Below, piece by piece: positions 25,301-39,100 of a DNA stretch of 64,000 nt. Within the stretch, counting starts at the first letter, position 1, and each line of letters starts with the position of its first letter. The notes below the pieces were generated by a model. It saw only the letters and a program-made list of their open reading frames with translations. It ran no database searches and had not been told where the DNA came from. Position numbers and translations under genes: made by a program. The stretch is taken from contig JASJOG010000073.1 in assembly GCA_030142905.1 (NCBI GenBank), positions 992,001 to 1,056,000 on the forward strand. Direction: 5' to 3'. This DNA comes from Heliopora coerulea (taxonomy: Eukaryota > Cnidaria > Anthozoa > Scleralcyonacea > Helioporidae).

Positions 25301-28300
25301 TATAGTTGGTCATATTAAGAGATGTTCACACGAACGAATTGTGCCCTATGCGATTGACATCTTGGAGTATGTGTTTGACTGATGAGAGTCGAGGACAAAC
25401 TTCAGCGAATCGTAAGTGGATATATTGCTGCATAGACTGTCATGAGTTTATTACATACACTAGGATGACAATAGCAACGTGAAATGGCCCTTTACACTCA
25501 CAGCATTCCTGATGATGACTACAAGATAGTCGAAACGTTGAAAATAAAAGTGATTTCAATCTTTGGAGTCACCACTGTTTTGTATATAATCAAAATTCTC
25601 AGTGGTTATCGAAATTACAAAATTATAAACTAATTAAAAAACTAATAAACAAAGACACAATCAAACTAAGGAACAAACAACGAGTGACCGACCAAACAAT
25701 CAAGCTTAACAAAAAGGTTAACATACGAAGCAACCACAAAGCAAAATGAATGAAACTAACACTAACAAACTAATAAACAAAGATACAATCAAACAACAAA
25801 ACAAACAATAACGCGTTGACCGACCAATCAATCAAGCATTGAACTAACTAGCCAAACTACCAAGAAATGAAGCAACCAGTATTGTAGGACGCTAGTCCGA
25901 ACCTCGACTCGAGTCCGTACTTGTGTGCTCGACTCGGACTCGGCTGGGAAAGACTCGGACTTGGATTCGAACTCGGGAGTTCAGTGCAAGTCCAGTACTA
26001 GTCCTGCTAAATTTCTGTGCTTTTACTTTTTTCCCATCATTTTTGGGTGGAGGGATTGTATAAAATATTTGGCGTCTTGCGTGCGGCAACATTTAGTTTT
26101 AAGTCTCGCAGTCAGAGAAAATACCCACAACTGTGCAAGCTGGCAATGAAACCACTTTCAGTGCCAACATCAAGTTTTCCGTGGGAAAGGTTTTATTCTC
26201 ACGGAGGTCTCATCAAGAGATCTCATCGTATAAGGCTCGGAGCAGAAACGCTCTCTTGACTCGTTTTTTAAGTGCCATCAATCATTTTTCTGTGAATTAT
26301 GAAAGTGAAATTAAAATGTCAGAAATATCTCGGTAAATGTCCTCATTACAGACTTTATTTATGCGACATATGGAGTACTACGTTACTGTTTATTTACAGA
26401 AGCATAAAAGGTACACATTGAAGAGTCGGACTCGGACTCGGACGTGAACTCGAAATGTTGAGGACTCGGACTCGACAGAAATTGACCAGGATTAACATCG
26501 TTGGACTCGGCGTTGTACTCGGAGTTTGACTTGATTCGGACTCGGACACGGATTTGGTGGACTCGACTACAACACTGGAAGCAACCAAACAACTATACAG
26601 CCAATCAACCAAACAACCATTCAGCCAATCAATCAAACGACCATTCAGCCAATCAATCAAGCAACCATTCAACCAATCAATCAAGCAACCATTCAACCAA
26701 TCGACCAAACAACCATTCAGCCAATCAACCCAAGAAAGCAAGAAAGCAAGAAAGCAAAAAAACAAAGAAACAAACAAGCCGACTGTTGAGCAATACATTA
26801 AGACAAATGAATTACCAAAAATGCGAACGCTTCGTACAATTTTGAAAGCGGTTGATGACAAGTATCGTTACACAAAACTGGAATGAAGCGAATGCAGTAA
26901 ATGGTTGGGTAAACATTGACTTTTTTAGGGGTTACTTTAGGTATTTTCGTGACATTATTTGGAAGATGCCGTTGCAAAAATGTGTGGTAAATAGTTGGGT
27001 AACTACGGCCTGACTACATGAGACCGGTACGACGTCAGACCGACACAACTTGAGATCACTCCCCTTACAAATCCTTAGAAAGGCAAATGTCCTCTTATTT
27101 TTTCCGGATAAAGAAACCTGCACTTACATTACGATCTTGGACGGCAAACTGAACATCATCACCAAGCAGTAAATCTCCAATATCACCTTTGAACTCACTG
27201 TAGTGAAAAAATATCTGCAAAGAAAATATCAAAAGATTGTGACGTACTTAAGTGAATAGAAGGAAAACAGAGAACACCATCAGAACCCAAGCTACAACGT
27301 CTTTGAGACAGCGCGTCAATAATTCAAGCGTACGATAAACAAAAAGAGACACTTGTCCTGTCGACATTTTAAAGAAATACAAGATAGGGGCTGATCATAT
27401 GGAGCAGGCCAGCTAAATTTACGGACTGCCCGCTTTGCCGAGATCTCGCTTTAGTTCTGAAGTAGACTGTTAAAAGTTTCTGCGATCAAATAGTAAGCGA
27501 ACCTGCCCAATTTGCCCAGATCTCGGCTGGCATCGACTGAGATTACGCTTCACAGGGCTGACTTTTTCCCACATGACCACTCTGAACCGGGCTAGCCTAG
27601 TGAATTCGATTTCCATGTCTGGAATGCTAACTTCCAGTCATTTGGCTGGGCAAAAAGTGAAGCCAAGATAGTTGCCCGTGGAGGGAAGTTTTGTACGTCA
27701 GTATCAGTTTCAGTCCCTTACACGACTTCAATCTTTAGTTTTTGTTTGGTTTGGCTTCAAAAGTACAACCATGGGAAAAAAAATGTTCAAACGAAATATT
27801 ACCGGACTAATTTTAAATAAACAGGCATTTAAAAGTATTCATTATTGCCGTGTGGCCTAAGAAGTGTACTAAATCGTTTAAAGATGACAAACTAACGGTA
27901 AAAAGTGGACGAGTATTTAGTATTTTTCTGAAGTCATTTTCCTGAAGTCGTTCTATCAGGTTTCTCACTGGTTTGGTGATTTATTATCGTGAAAATACAT
28001 AACCTCAAATGACAGAGGAATGATTGTCAAGCCCTATACTCAGAAAAACGATATCTGAGCCCCAGACGAGGATCGAACCCGCAACCTTCTGATGACCGGT
28101 GAGACGCTATAACCATTGAGCTACCAAGACTCAGATGGCGAGCCGAGGTACAAGCTCGACATGCCGAAATATATTTGAAATTCTTAAACTCGTTTCTGTC
28201 TTTTGAAGACATGTTTTGTTTGTATTTTCAAAGAAAACTCCTCAGTAAATGCAAAAATCGCGTGGGAGACTAAAACTGACGTACAAGGCCGCGTGGTAGA

Positions 28301-31300
28301 CAGTAACTGACGTACGAAATTGCCCTCCATCGGCGGCCATCTTCGCTTCACATTTCATTGGCTAGTTAGCACTCTAGATATGGAAATGAAGTTCACTGTG
28401 GCAGCCCGGCTATGACTTCACCGTGCGAACTCATGTCCGCTCGAGTCAAATCTATATTTTGAGTAAACTTAAGCAGTGTAGGTCAATCATAAAATTTTAA
28501 TTCTTTATAATTTGCTATGCAAATGCATCGATACCAACCTCGCTCACTTTATCTGCTCTTTCAATAAACCCAAAAGATTCTTTCAATGAGCACACAATAC
28601 CCTGTACTAAGTTTGGTGGAGCAGCTTCAACCAGCAACAACTCAACCGCCGAAACGCTTCCATTCCTATAAATAAAGTTAACACAGAACACTAACTAAAC
28701 TATGATTAAATGTCCCAATCAAAATGTCAGGGAAAGTCAGAAAAACCCAGAAGGCTCTATGATGGTCTTTGGGATCTCAACCGTACTCACTCTCAGCACA
28801 GCCAAATAAATCAGCTTCCTAATTCCCTCATCTCACCGTTCCAACGCTCCTTCCAAGGTAATACTAGGCCTACATACAGGAGCGCCGCAAGAATAAGTGC
28901 CTTAGCCTCTACTTTTTTGGTGGAGAGGCTAGGCTGATGCGGTATATGTATAAATCGATAAATATCGGTTAGTCGGTTTTTTAATTTGCAAAATATCGAT
29001 ATACCGAAATCTACGGTATTATCGGTATTGCGCGTATAATACAACTGATTATCAGTGTATTTTTTGCTTGTTTACTTTTGTTGTTTGACCAAGACTTGTC
29101 CAAGAACTGTGAAATTGATGACAAAGACCGTCTGCTAAAAAAGCCGCTGAGAGTAAAGGAAAGAACATAGCAAATTTGCCGACATATGTTTCAAATAATC
29201 GAAATTCGCACCTACACGAAGCCACGTGTTGTACCGTTTTTCATTCAAGCAATTTTTAATTCAATTGGTAAAACTTTTTTTTTGTGGGGTTTTTTTTTTT
29301 GATATTTTTATGCTTGGTTAAAAAATTAGACTTAATATTCATTAAATTTCAATCTCAGCAAAATATCGATATATCGGTATTATCGGCATTTTTTTATTTT
29401 CGGTATCGGTATTCGAGTTTTTTCAATACCGCATCAGCCTAGGAGAGGCCAGAGTATGTGTGGGCTCCCCTTACCTTTTAACCGGCTAACAATGTTAAAC
29501 TACAAACTTGTGATTACCAAATGCGATTGCTGTTCAGTTAAACGTTATTTTCCTTAGAACCTTTACAAAATCACAAATGCGACGTCAACTTGAACGACGA
29601 CGTCCTTCGAAACAAATACATTTTTCATATAAAACAGAATGAGTAATTTTTATTCTCCGGAGCATTCTCAACACCGACCTCGTTCCACATACAACGTCAC
29701 CAGGCCATTTTCACGTCTTAAGAACAACGTCAGCTCGGAAGTGAAAAAAGCTTTTACTTAAGATTTAATTGAACGCGAGACTACAGTCGTTTTACGAAAA
29801 CTGGAGCGTTTTAGAAGTCATAAAACAAGCCACAAGTATAAAGCACGGTGGTCAATAAATCATAGTTTCTTTAAATGCAGATATTTTAGAGGTCGTCGTT
29901 CAAGTCGACGTCGTAAATCTTAAGGTCCCTAATGAGGGCACATGGCCATAGGAGTTTTCAACCTTTGAAGCACACCCATAAAGATATCGGGACCTCCCCC
30001 CCCCCACTTTTACTGCCTTTCCGACGCCTTTGCCTACATAGCAAAACGTCGTCGATGGACGTAGGCGTGTAACCAGGAATTTCAGAGGCGGGTGTCGCAC
30101 CGTAGTATCTGGGCACCGTTGGGGCAATTTTCATCATTTCGAGTTAAGTAGATCTATTACTGATTAGTGTAAGCTTTGTTTAGTTTAGTTTAACCAAAGT
30201 TACATAATACATGGTAACTACTTTGAAATTTCATCATTATTATCATTTACAATGACAGGAAGTAATTAACAGAAAGACTGGTGGCGAAAACCGGTGAATA
30301 ATTAATTGTGCGATAAAGTGTATGCGTGAGTGAATCCAGGTGTGTATGTGTCAGAGGAAAAAAAATAAAAAAAAAAAAAAAAAAATTTAACAGTTACAAC
30401 AAGGTTAAAGGAAGGGAACTGATCTTGGCGTTGAGCGAAGGATTTATCTTATTAATAAGTAGACTCTCTCTGAGAAGGAGTTCAAAATTAGAAGAACAGG
30501 AGCTTAGAATAGTAAAATCAGTAAATGAAACAGGGTGGCCAGTCTGTTTGTGATGATATTATTATGGGTTTATTCAAAATTATATGCTGGGCTTTGATAT
30601 TCCTAACAAGACTACGCTTTCCGCCTGGTTCATCCATTGCCACTATTTTGAAAAATCGATACAACGATGGTGCACTTGCAGCCTTCCGCAAGTTTCAACG
30701 CATTGAGCTGAAGCTCAGTAAAGCTAAACTGGACCTTTCCTTCCTGAAGAACTGTAAACGCCTTGGAGTTTTTCCCCATTTTTTAAATTTCAAGGTTGCA
30801 AATCACCGACTTCAGAATTCTGCTGCCTACCGCCAGTGTCAACGGAAGCTTCTTGACGAAGAAATCCGAAACAAACAATTCCGCATCCGTGAACTCTCTT
30901 CCGAATCAAACCAATTACATTCCGAACTGGACAAACTGGTATCCTCATTGGACCTCTTACATTTAAAATCCCTCTCTGATTCTGAAAACACCAGAACACT
31001 CAGCCGACATGAAAAAGTTCAGCAAAAGAAACTGTTTCGACTAAGCGCGAATGCTTCAAGTACGTCATCTATTGAGCCAGATAAAGTCATCTTTAACCAT
31101 TCCAGCCGAGCACTGACTGAGCAAGAAAAATCCGTACTCGCCAAAGGACTAAACTTCTCGATTCCTCCTAAAACCTTAAACTACTGTGACTTCTTAATTC
31201 CGTTTGAACTTCTCCACCGACAAATACAACATGAGACAATCTACCCCGAATCTGGGTGTGATCAGGATTTCGTTAAAACTAAATTAAAAGATATAGCACT

Positions 31301-33085
31301 TTCTGGCTTCCGTAACTACACCCCACCTCCGTTCATTTTCTCAGACGAAGAATTTAAAATACTAAAATGTCTTCGAAACGACGACTCTATCTTCATCATT
31401 AAACCCGACAAAGGCAATGGCGTCGTCGTCATCGATCGAACTGACTACTGGCACAAAATGGCCACTATACTCAACGATTCCGCAAAATTTGCTCCGATCC
31501 ACGACGACCCCATCAAGACCACCTTGAAACGGGAAAATAAAGTCAGAACCTTTCTACGTGAACTGAAGAACTCTAACGTCATCAACGAGGAACTCTTTAA
31601 ATCATTAGCACCGACTGGTTCTCGACCCGGCGTGCTATATGGATTACCTAAGGTACATAAGTTAAATATTCCACTTAGACCTATACTTTCTTCTATTGGC
31701 ACCCACTCGTATAATCTCGCTAAATTTCTTGTTCCTCTTCTTCGTCCTATTTCCTTTAATCCATACACTATCACTGATTCATTTTCATTTCTACAAAATT
31801 TATTTCAACTGAACCTTGATAATAATAATGTCACCATGGCTAGTTTTGATATTAGTTCACTTTTTACGAACATACCGTTGGATGAAACCATTGAAATTAT
31901 CCTTAACCAGCTTTTCCATAACAATATTCATTTCCAAAATTTTACTCGCGAACAATTTAAAGAGCTACTAAATCTAACTGTCAAAAATTGTCACTTTATA
32001 TTTAACGGAAAATTTTACGAACAACGTGATGGTGTTGCTATGGGTTCCCCTCTAGGTCCCCTTTTCGCCAACATTTTTCTTTCCTTTCATGAAACTAATT
32101 GGCTAAATGATTGTCCCCCTCAATTTAAACCGCTTTATTATCGACGCTATGTTGACGACTCTTTTATTTTATTTCGATCCCGCGATCATATTTTACCTTT
32201 TTTGCATTACCTGAATTGTAAACATCCGAATATCCAATTTACACATGAAATCGAAAAAGATAACTCTCTTTCCTTCCTCGACATTCAAATCAAACGCTCC
32301 GATGATAAATTTTCTTCTTCCGTTTATCGTAAACCGACTTTTACTGGATTGTTTACAAATTTTGAGAGTTTTATTCCACTCATATATAAGAAAGGCTTAA
32401 TTTTAACTTTGCTTTTTCGTTATTTTAATCTCTGTTCTTCTTATACCATCTTTCATGAAGAACTAGAGAAATTTAAAAGTATTATGATTCGGAATGGTTA
32501 TCCTATCAAATTCTTAGATAATTGTCTTCGCAATTTTTTCGATAAAATTTTCTGTCCAGATTCTACAACGACCTCGGTACCCAAACGCATAATTTTCTTT
32601 ACTCTACCATTTACCGGTCAACATTCTCTTCAGATTCGTAAGCAAGTCGCTAAACTTTTTACTTCTGCTTTTCCTCAAATTCAGCTTCGAGTCATATTTA
32701 AACCTATTCAACGTCTTTCAAGTTTTTTCCGTTTTAAAGATCAAATTCCTCTTGCACTAAGATCTCGCGTGGTTTACAAATTCAAGTGTCAATGCTGTGA
32801 GTCATTGTATATAGGTGAAACTATTCGCCATTTACACACGCGTGTTTCTGAACACATGGGAGTTTCTGCTTACACGGGAAAGCCTATCTCCGTCACCACT
32901 TTATCTGCTGTTTTAACACATCACAAACAGACTGGCCACCCTGTTTCATTTACTGATTTTACTATTCTAAGCTCCTGTTCTTCTAATTTTGAACTCCTTC
33001 TCAGAGAGAGTCTACTTATTAATAAGATAAATCCTTCGCTCAACGCCAAGATCAGTTCCCTTCCTTTAACCTTGTTGTAACTGTT

Positions 33086-33117
<32 letters not shown>

Positions 33118-36100
33118 CCTCTGACACATACACACCTGGATTCACTCACGCATACACTTTATCGCACAATTAATTATTCACCGGTTTTCACCACCAGTCT
33201 TTCTGTTAATTACTTCCTGTCATTGTAAATGATAATAATGATGAAATTTTTAAGTAGATCTAGGTGGTTTTGGGGAATGAAGGGGAAAAGCTGTCAGTGA
33301 CAAGACACACATAAGATCTCTCACACTAAGGGAAAGGGGTTGCAACTCCACCTCCACCCCCACCCCCACCCCCTCTAGTTGCACTCTTGGGACGGTGAAG
33401 GGAAAGCTGCACGAGATGGCTCACCTCTTGTTTTCTACAATGTAAAATGATACAATATCTCCCTTGTACAGTGGACTATTCGCCAGTATGTCAGAACACG
33501 AAAACGGCAGAAAAAAGGATTCCTTTTCAGAACAAGAAAAAAAATTACTTTAATTGCGATGGAATGACATAAAAATAGGGTAAATATTTTCAAGTTACTC
33601 CCAAAAAGGTTGTTGTTTTTACATTGTTATTATGATCATTGTCATTATTATTGTTATTTTTATTCTTTATACTTCCTGAACTCTTTCCAGGCAGGATTGA
33701 TATTTATATTATTTAACATCGGTTAATGCCACACGATTTTACTCGTCAAGAGGAGACAATATCTAGCCAGGAGAGAGTCATAACTATCTCAATTAACTTT
33801 TTCCTGATAGGATTAATATTTATATTATTTAATTACTAATGTGTAAGTAGGAATAAATCTGTAATTTTTTCTATAATTTGATCCACTCTACAGATGTTTT
33901 GTGTTTTTACGAAATATTAATAAATTTCTTTCTTTTAAAAATTTACTGTTGTATTCATTTAATCACGAGTCTTAACTTTGCGACACTGAGCCGAGCACTA
34001 ATATTCTTATTGACAGTACAAGAAATCTCGCTCATTCAACGTTCTGGCACATCACCAGCTCAATCGTAAATACCTCTGCCACGTACGCGCGAAAAGCAGT
34101 CAATACACTACCAGCCCTAAACGGTGAAGTGGTTAAAAACAATTATGCAATAATTCAGCAATCATAACAAACTTACGCCGTTAACTTGATAGCTCACACG
34201 GCCAGCATCAGGATCGTTCCCACGACTTGACGGCTACAGAAATAAAAATACGTACATGAAAAAATACTTCATCATGTTATTATTCGAAAACCTTAAGATT
34301 ATTACCGTTAGCAGATCTATATGCTTTTTCTTCCCTTTCACCTAACTCTCCCCCTACCAGAAACGTATTGCAATACCTTGCACAGAAAAGATGCAAATTA
34401 CCAAACCCAGATTTTTTTCTTAAAAGCGAGTTTGTCGAAGACGATGTGGTGACGGAAAAACTGTTCAACAATCAAGAAGTTTACGCTGGTGTTTTGAATA
34501 AGCAAAAAGAATGCTACTAGCGCGTACGCATGTGACGTCATAGCCGCCATGTCGGGGTGTTCCATGTCTCTGGAGACTAAGTGAATACGTTGTATAAGAT
34601 GTTTTTACATGCTTGAAAAACAATCGCATAACCATTGACAGACTTTAAATTTTCGAAGCTTGAATTTTGTCTCAGCCGCTGGGTAGAAATCTGAGTATGA
34701 GATTACGCAACTAACCGAAAGTCCAATCTCGTTATTGTTTTACCCACGACTGATGAATTTTTTCCTGGAAGAGACTTCAAACAAGGCTGTTTGAATCATC
34801 GTCCAAACTCCAAATTATCAATCTGCTATTGATTACCCTAAAAAAACTTAGGTGAGCATAATTTGCTCGACTTCACATTTTGAAAGATCTGTCACTCAGC
34901 TGTCTGCATTGAAAACTTCACACGGAAATCTTGAAAACTGAATCTTTGATAACTTTTTAAAAATTTCCTCCTAAATGTATTTAAAAAGGTTGGTGGTTTT
35001 AGCGTTAACTTTGTAACGAAAAATCAATGCTGTGTACGATACTCACCGACTTGGGATAGTTGTACCTCGACGGTTTGGCTTCCACCTCAACTTTACCACT
35101 AATTCTTTCTTCACTCTTAACCTAAGAAGAGTCAATGTTTGAGTCCGTTACCCTAACCAGCACAATAAAAACCTATAAATCAGTCGTGTAGCCAGGAATT
35201 TAAAGGTGGAGGGGCAGAAGGAATATGACACAAATGTATGGACAAAACATTCTTAAATTAAAAAACATTAATTAAAAATTAAAACATTCGTATTGATGGT
35301 AGACATATGTCCCACCAGTCAGCAAGTCTTGACATGTCGCCTATTTCGTGCTAATCAATGATGTAGTTAAATGTGGTTGCTTGGTGGACATATGTAGATA
35401 TATGTTGATTAGCACTAAATAGGCGACATATCGAGACCTGCAGACTGGCAGTACATATGTCTACCATCAATACGAACCAGTACATAGATGTAACCTTCGC
35501 TCACCATCTGAGTCCATGTAGCTCAATAGTTAGAGCATCTCACCGTCGTTCAGGTTACGGGTTCGATTCCCGCCAGGGACTCAGAAAGTTTTTCTGAGTA
35601 GAATAGCTTGAGAGCGTGCGCATAAACATATATCTACTAAGCGACCACATTTAACTAGATGTAATTTAGGTAGAAGCAACAAAGGTGCGCATTTCCGTGA
35701 TGGTAACGGTAAAACTCTCAACAAAATTCGATAGAAGAATTAACATTTTTTACATAGACATTCTGGGTGACATGAATTCATAAACGATTTATTAAACAGT
35801 AAGGTCATCACATCACGTGAGGTATGACATGTATTAACATATTCGCTGTTAGTTTAGTTGTCACAGCGACTTCTACTTTTTTCTGAGGACAGACTAGATC
35901 TGTCGGTACCCTCCAACCACATAATTTGGTTGGTAGTAATAGGATTCCTCGCATTGTGAGCTATTCATACTCCTAAATATAAAAGTTGGAACTTATTGAC
36001 TTTTCATCCTTGTATTACAAACGCAAACTAAATCTGCAAGGGACAAGATCACTGTACCGACAGACCTGGACTGGCTGAAAAGTTGGGGGGGACAAATGAC

Positions 36101-39100
36101 CTCCCAGCCTCTCCCCTGGCTACGCTACTGCTATAAATTGATCACTGTCACTCACTTCAAATGTGACACTTCCAGGTTCCAGCTTGAGTATTCGGCAAGC
36201 GATAGGTTTACCTGTACGCGAGTCAGATGTTATTTCGAATTCAACAGGATCTAAAAACGAGAAACAAAAAAATGTTGAATGATAGATGAACGTTCGTCAA
36301 GCTCTGTACTCAGAAAAACGATTTCTGAGCCCCAGACTGCGATCAAACCCGCAACCTTTTGATGACCAGCAAGACGCTGTAACCATTGAGCTACCAAGAC
36401 TCAGATGGAGAGCCAAGGTACAATTTCGACATATGTGGGACCTGAGCGGAAGGCACTTTACGTTCATAATGATATTGATTATATGTATTTTGGAAATGTG
36501 GGAGCTTGGAGGTATCTTGAATGATAGATGAACGTTCGTCAACTCTAACCTCAGAAAAACGATTTCTGAGCCCCAGATGGGGATCAAACTCGCAGCCTTC
36601 TGATGAGCGGTGAGACACTGTAACCATTGAACTACCAAGATTCAAAAATCAGATGGCTGCGGATTCGATCCCCGTCTGGGGCTCAGGAATCGTTTTCCTG
36701 AGGATAAAGCTTGACGAACGTTTATCTATCATTGAAGATATCTCCAAGCTTCCACATTTCCAAATTATATCTCATCAAAAAAATATTATCTGGCACCAAC
36801 ATAAATCAGTACATGAAACGACCTGACATTTTACTACATGACAGTTGATTCATTTCGTCGTTTTAAAAGCCCAGACCAATCAAGAATGCAAATACACTTT
36901 CATGAACTTGAGCGATAACTTGCCCTTAGGCAAAGGACAAGTAAGAATCCAAGTCGATGTAAAGTCCTTTAGTACCTTTTAAGGTGGCTCTCTTTGTTTC
37001 TTTTTTCACTGGATCAATCAGTGCGGTCTTAATTATTGGCATTTGTATCTTTGAAATAATTACAGGTTCGGCGCTGAGAACGTCTAACTGAAGATTTTAT
37101 AAACATGAGACTTGTCACATTCTGAAATATTCCATCCCTATCTTCGCAACGATGGAGCGAGAACTTAGGTATATTTCCACAATTACCACGATCATGACTT
37201 ATTCTCCCCGGGTTTTCTTCAGTGACTTTTTGAAAATTGGTATGAGATTTCATACTTCATAAACGAAAATGAATGTCAGGACAAATTGTCAAAACAGTAT
37301 TTTTTGGCAATGAGCATAGTGGATTTTAAGATGTATGGCGTAGTATTATCCAAGTGTCATTTGGTTCAGAAATGTTGGGATGGGTGAGAGTTAGATGAGC
37401 TGGAAATTTTATTTTCGTAATTTTCAGACATCATTTTGAGTAAGTGATTCGATGATACAGGTGTCAGTGTTCATACTGTGAAACGAAAACTTCACAATTA
37501 ACCTACACTACCGAAGTCAACTGAAAAATGTTGACTGAAGCGGGATTTGAACTCGCACCTTCGGGATACCGGTCCGCCGCTCTACCTGTTGAGCTATCGA
37601 GTCCACATGGAGCCATCCTCATGGACAGCGTTAAGTAATCATGAGAATATCTCGTGCACTTAAATTGAATAAAAACTCGCCTCCAACCCCTGTGGACTCG
37701 ATAGCTCAACAGATGGAGCGGCGGACCGGTATCCCGAAAGTGCGAGTTCAAATCCCGCTGGAGTCAACATTTTTCAGTTGACTTCTGCAGTGTAGGTTAA
37801 GTGTTTCTACTGTTATACCAGTTTGTTATCAAAATCACAGCTATGTATCTCTCCTGTTTTTCACTGTTAGATACATGTCACCATATGGTTGAAAACAGGA
37901 CCGCGTCGACAGTGTTAACGTAAAAAGTTCAAAAGTTGGCAACTGCCGTGACTGATCACAAATAATTCCAACGTTTCGAGCAAAGGTCCTTCGTCAGAGA
38001 AAGAAACAAGTTTCACTCTCTGACGAAGGGCCTTTCCTCGAAACGTTAGAACTATTTCGCGATCAGTCACACCAGTTACCAACTTTTGAAATATTTATGT
38101 TAACACTGTCTACGCAGTGTCCTATTTTCAACCGTATAGTAACACGTATCTAACAGTGAAAAACAGGAGAGATACAGAGCTGTGATTTTGATGGCAAAAT
38201 GATAAAATACTATGTATCTATAAAATACTACGAACACCTGCATCATCGGATCACTTACTCAAAAAATGTCTTAAAAATTATGAAAATAAAATTTCCGGCT
38301 CGTCTAACTCTCAACCGTCCCAACATTTCTGAACTAAAGGACACTTGGATACTAGTACGTAACTCATGTTAGTGCAATCCCATCCATTTTTTCATTAGTG
38401 AACAGATTAAACACAATTTAATTTCATAAATAGGAGGTATACCCATGCAAAGTGAACGTGCCATTGAATAAATATCTGAAGGTAGAATTTACTTTCAATG
38501 AAAAATTAACAATTAAATCACTAAACACCTAAATCAATACTTTTGTCTTGCATCTTTTTAACTATTGATACATTTCATCCTTAAGAACTGTTTCTCGTCC
38601 TGAAGCATACGACTGAGTAAACAACTCACCAACGTGTTGTATCGTATAACTTTGCACAAATAAACCGCAAGTCAATACACTCAATCGCATGCGTCAGGAG
38701 GCTAAAAATCGCAGCAAAAATCATCTGTGTAAACAGTGTTCTAATAAATGTTTAGCAGTCTACCTCCAATTTCCAGATCGTTTACGTTTCCCCTGTACTG
38801 ACTGTAATGGAAAAACACTCTGAGGTCTTGTTCCGCACACTCTATGAACCCATATGTTTGCTAAACAAAGTAAGAATTACACAGAATTATTGTACAAACT
38901 AAACAGGCCAGGTCTATTCATCATGTGTAAAGTAAAGGTAAAGTGTCTTTATTTATAGTGGATAACCCTATCAGCTAGCCAAGCTGTTCCACCTAGAGGT
39001 CTAGTAAGGGCCGCCCCTCATGGGTCCAGTGTTACTACAGGAGGAAACCAGAGTACCAGGAGTAAACTCGCGATGTTTGGTAGAGTCAAACTGGACAACA

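Larger units (their letters stand above)
24947..25600 (+). mobile_element. Penelope-like fragment, third lineage, split by a MITE
   Basis: Plus-strand endonuclease tail ([35 protein letters not shown], then after one stop [11 protein letters not shown]) followed by a 3' region with a hammerhead-like motif. The MITE at 25318-25491 sits between the two. The copy at 61.7-62.2 kb belongs to the same family and lacks the MITE. In CSDE1 intron 9. Confidence 0.85.

Noticed and set aside
26394..26861. 155-codon minus-strand ORF with repeated DWLNGCLI
   Set aside because: Produced by a 24-bp minisatellite joined to hAT-element sequence.
32921..33145. Separate minus-strand gene matching the plus-strand frame at 30326
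   Set aside because: Both are the same inverted terminal arm of the Penelope-like element read from each end.
35509..35582. Functional tRNA-Asp gene
   Set aside because: The invariant T before the anticodon is C and the anticodon stem does not pair; related sequences occur as dispersed SINEs.
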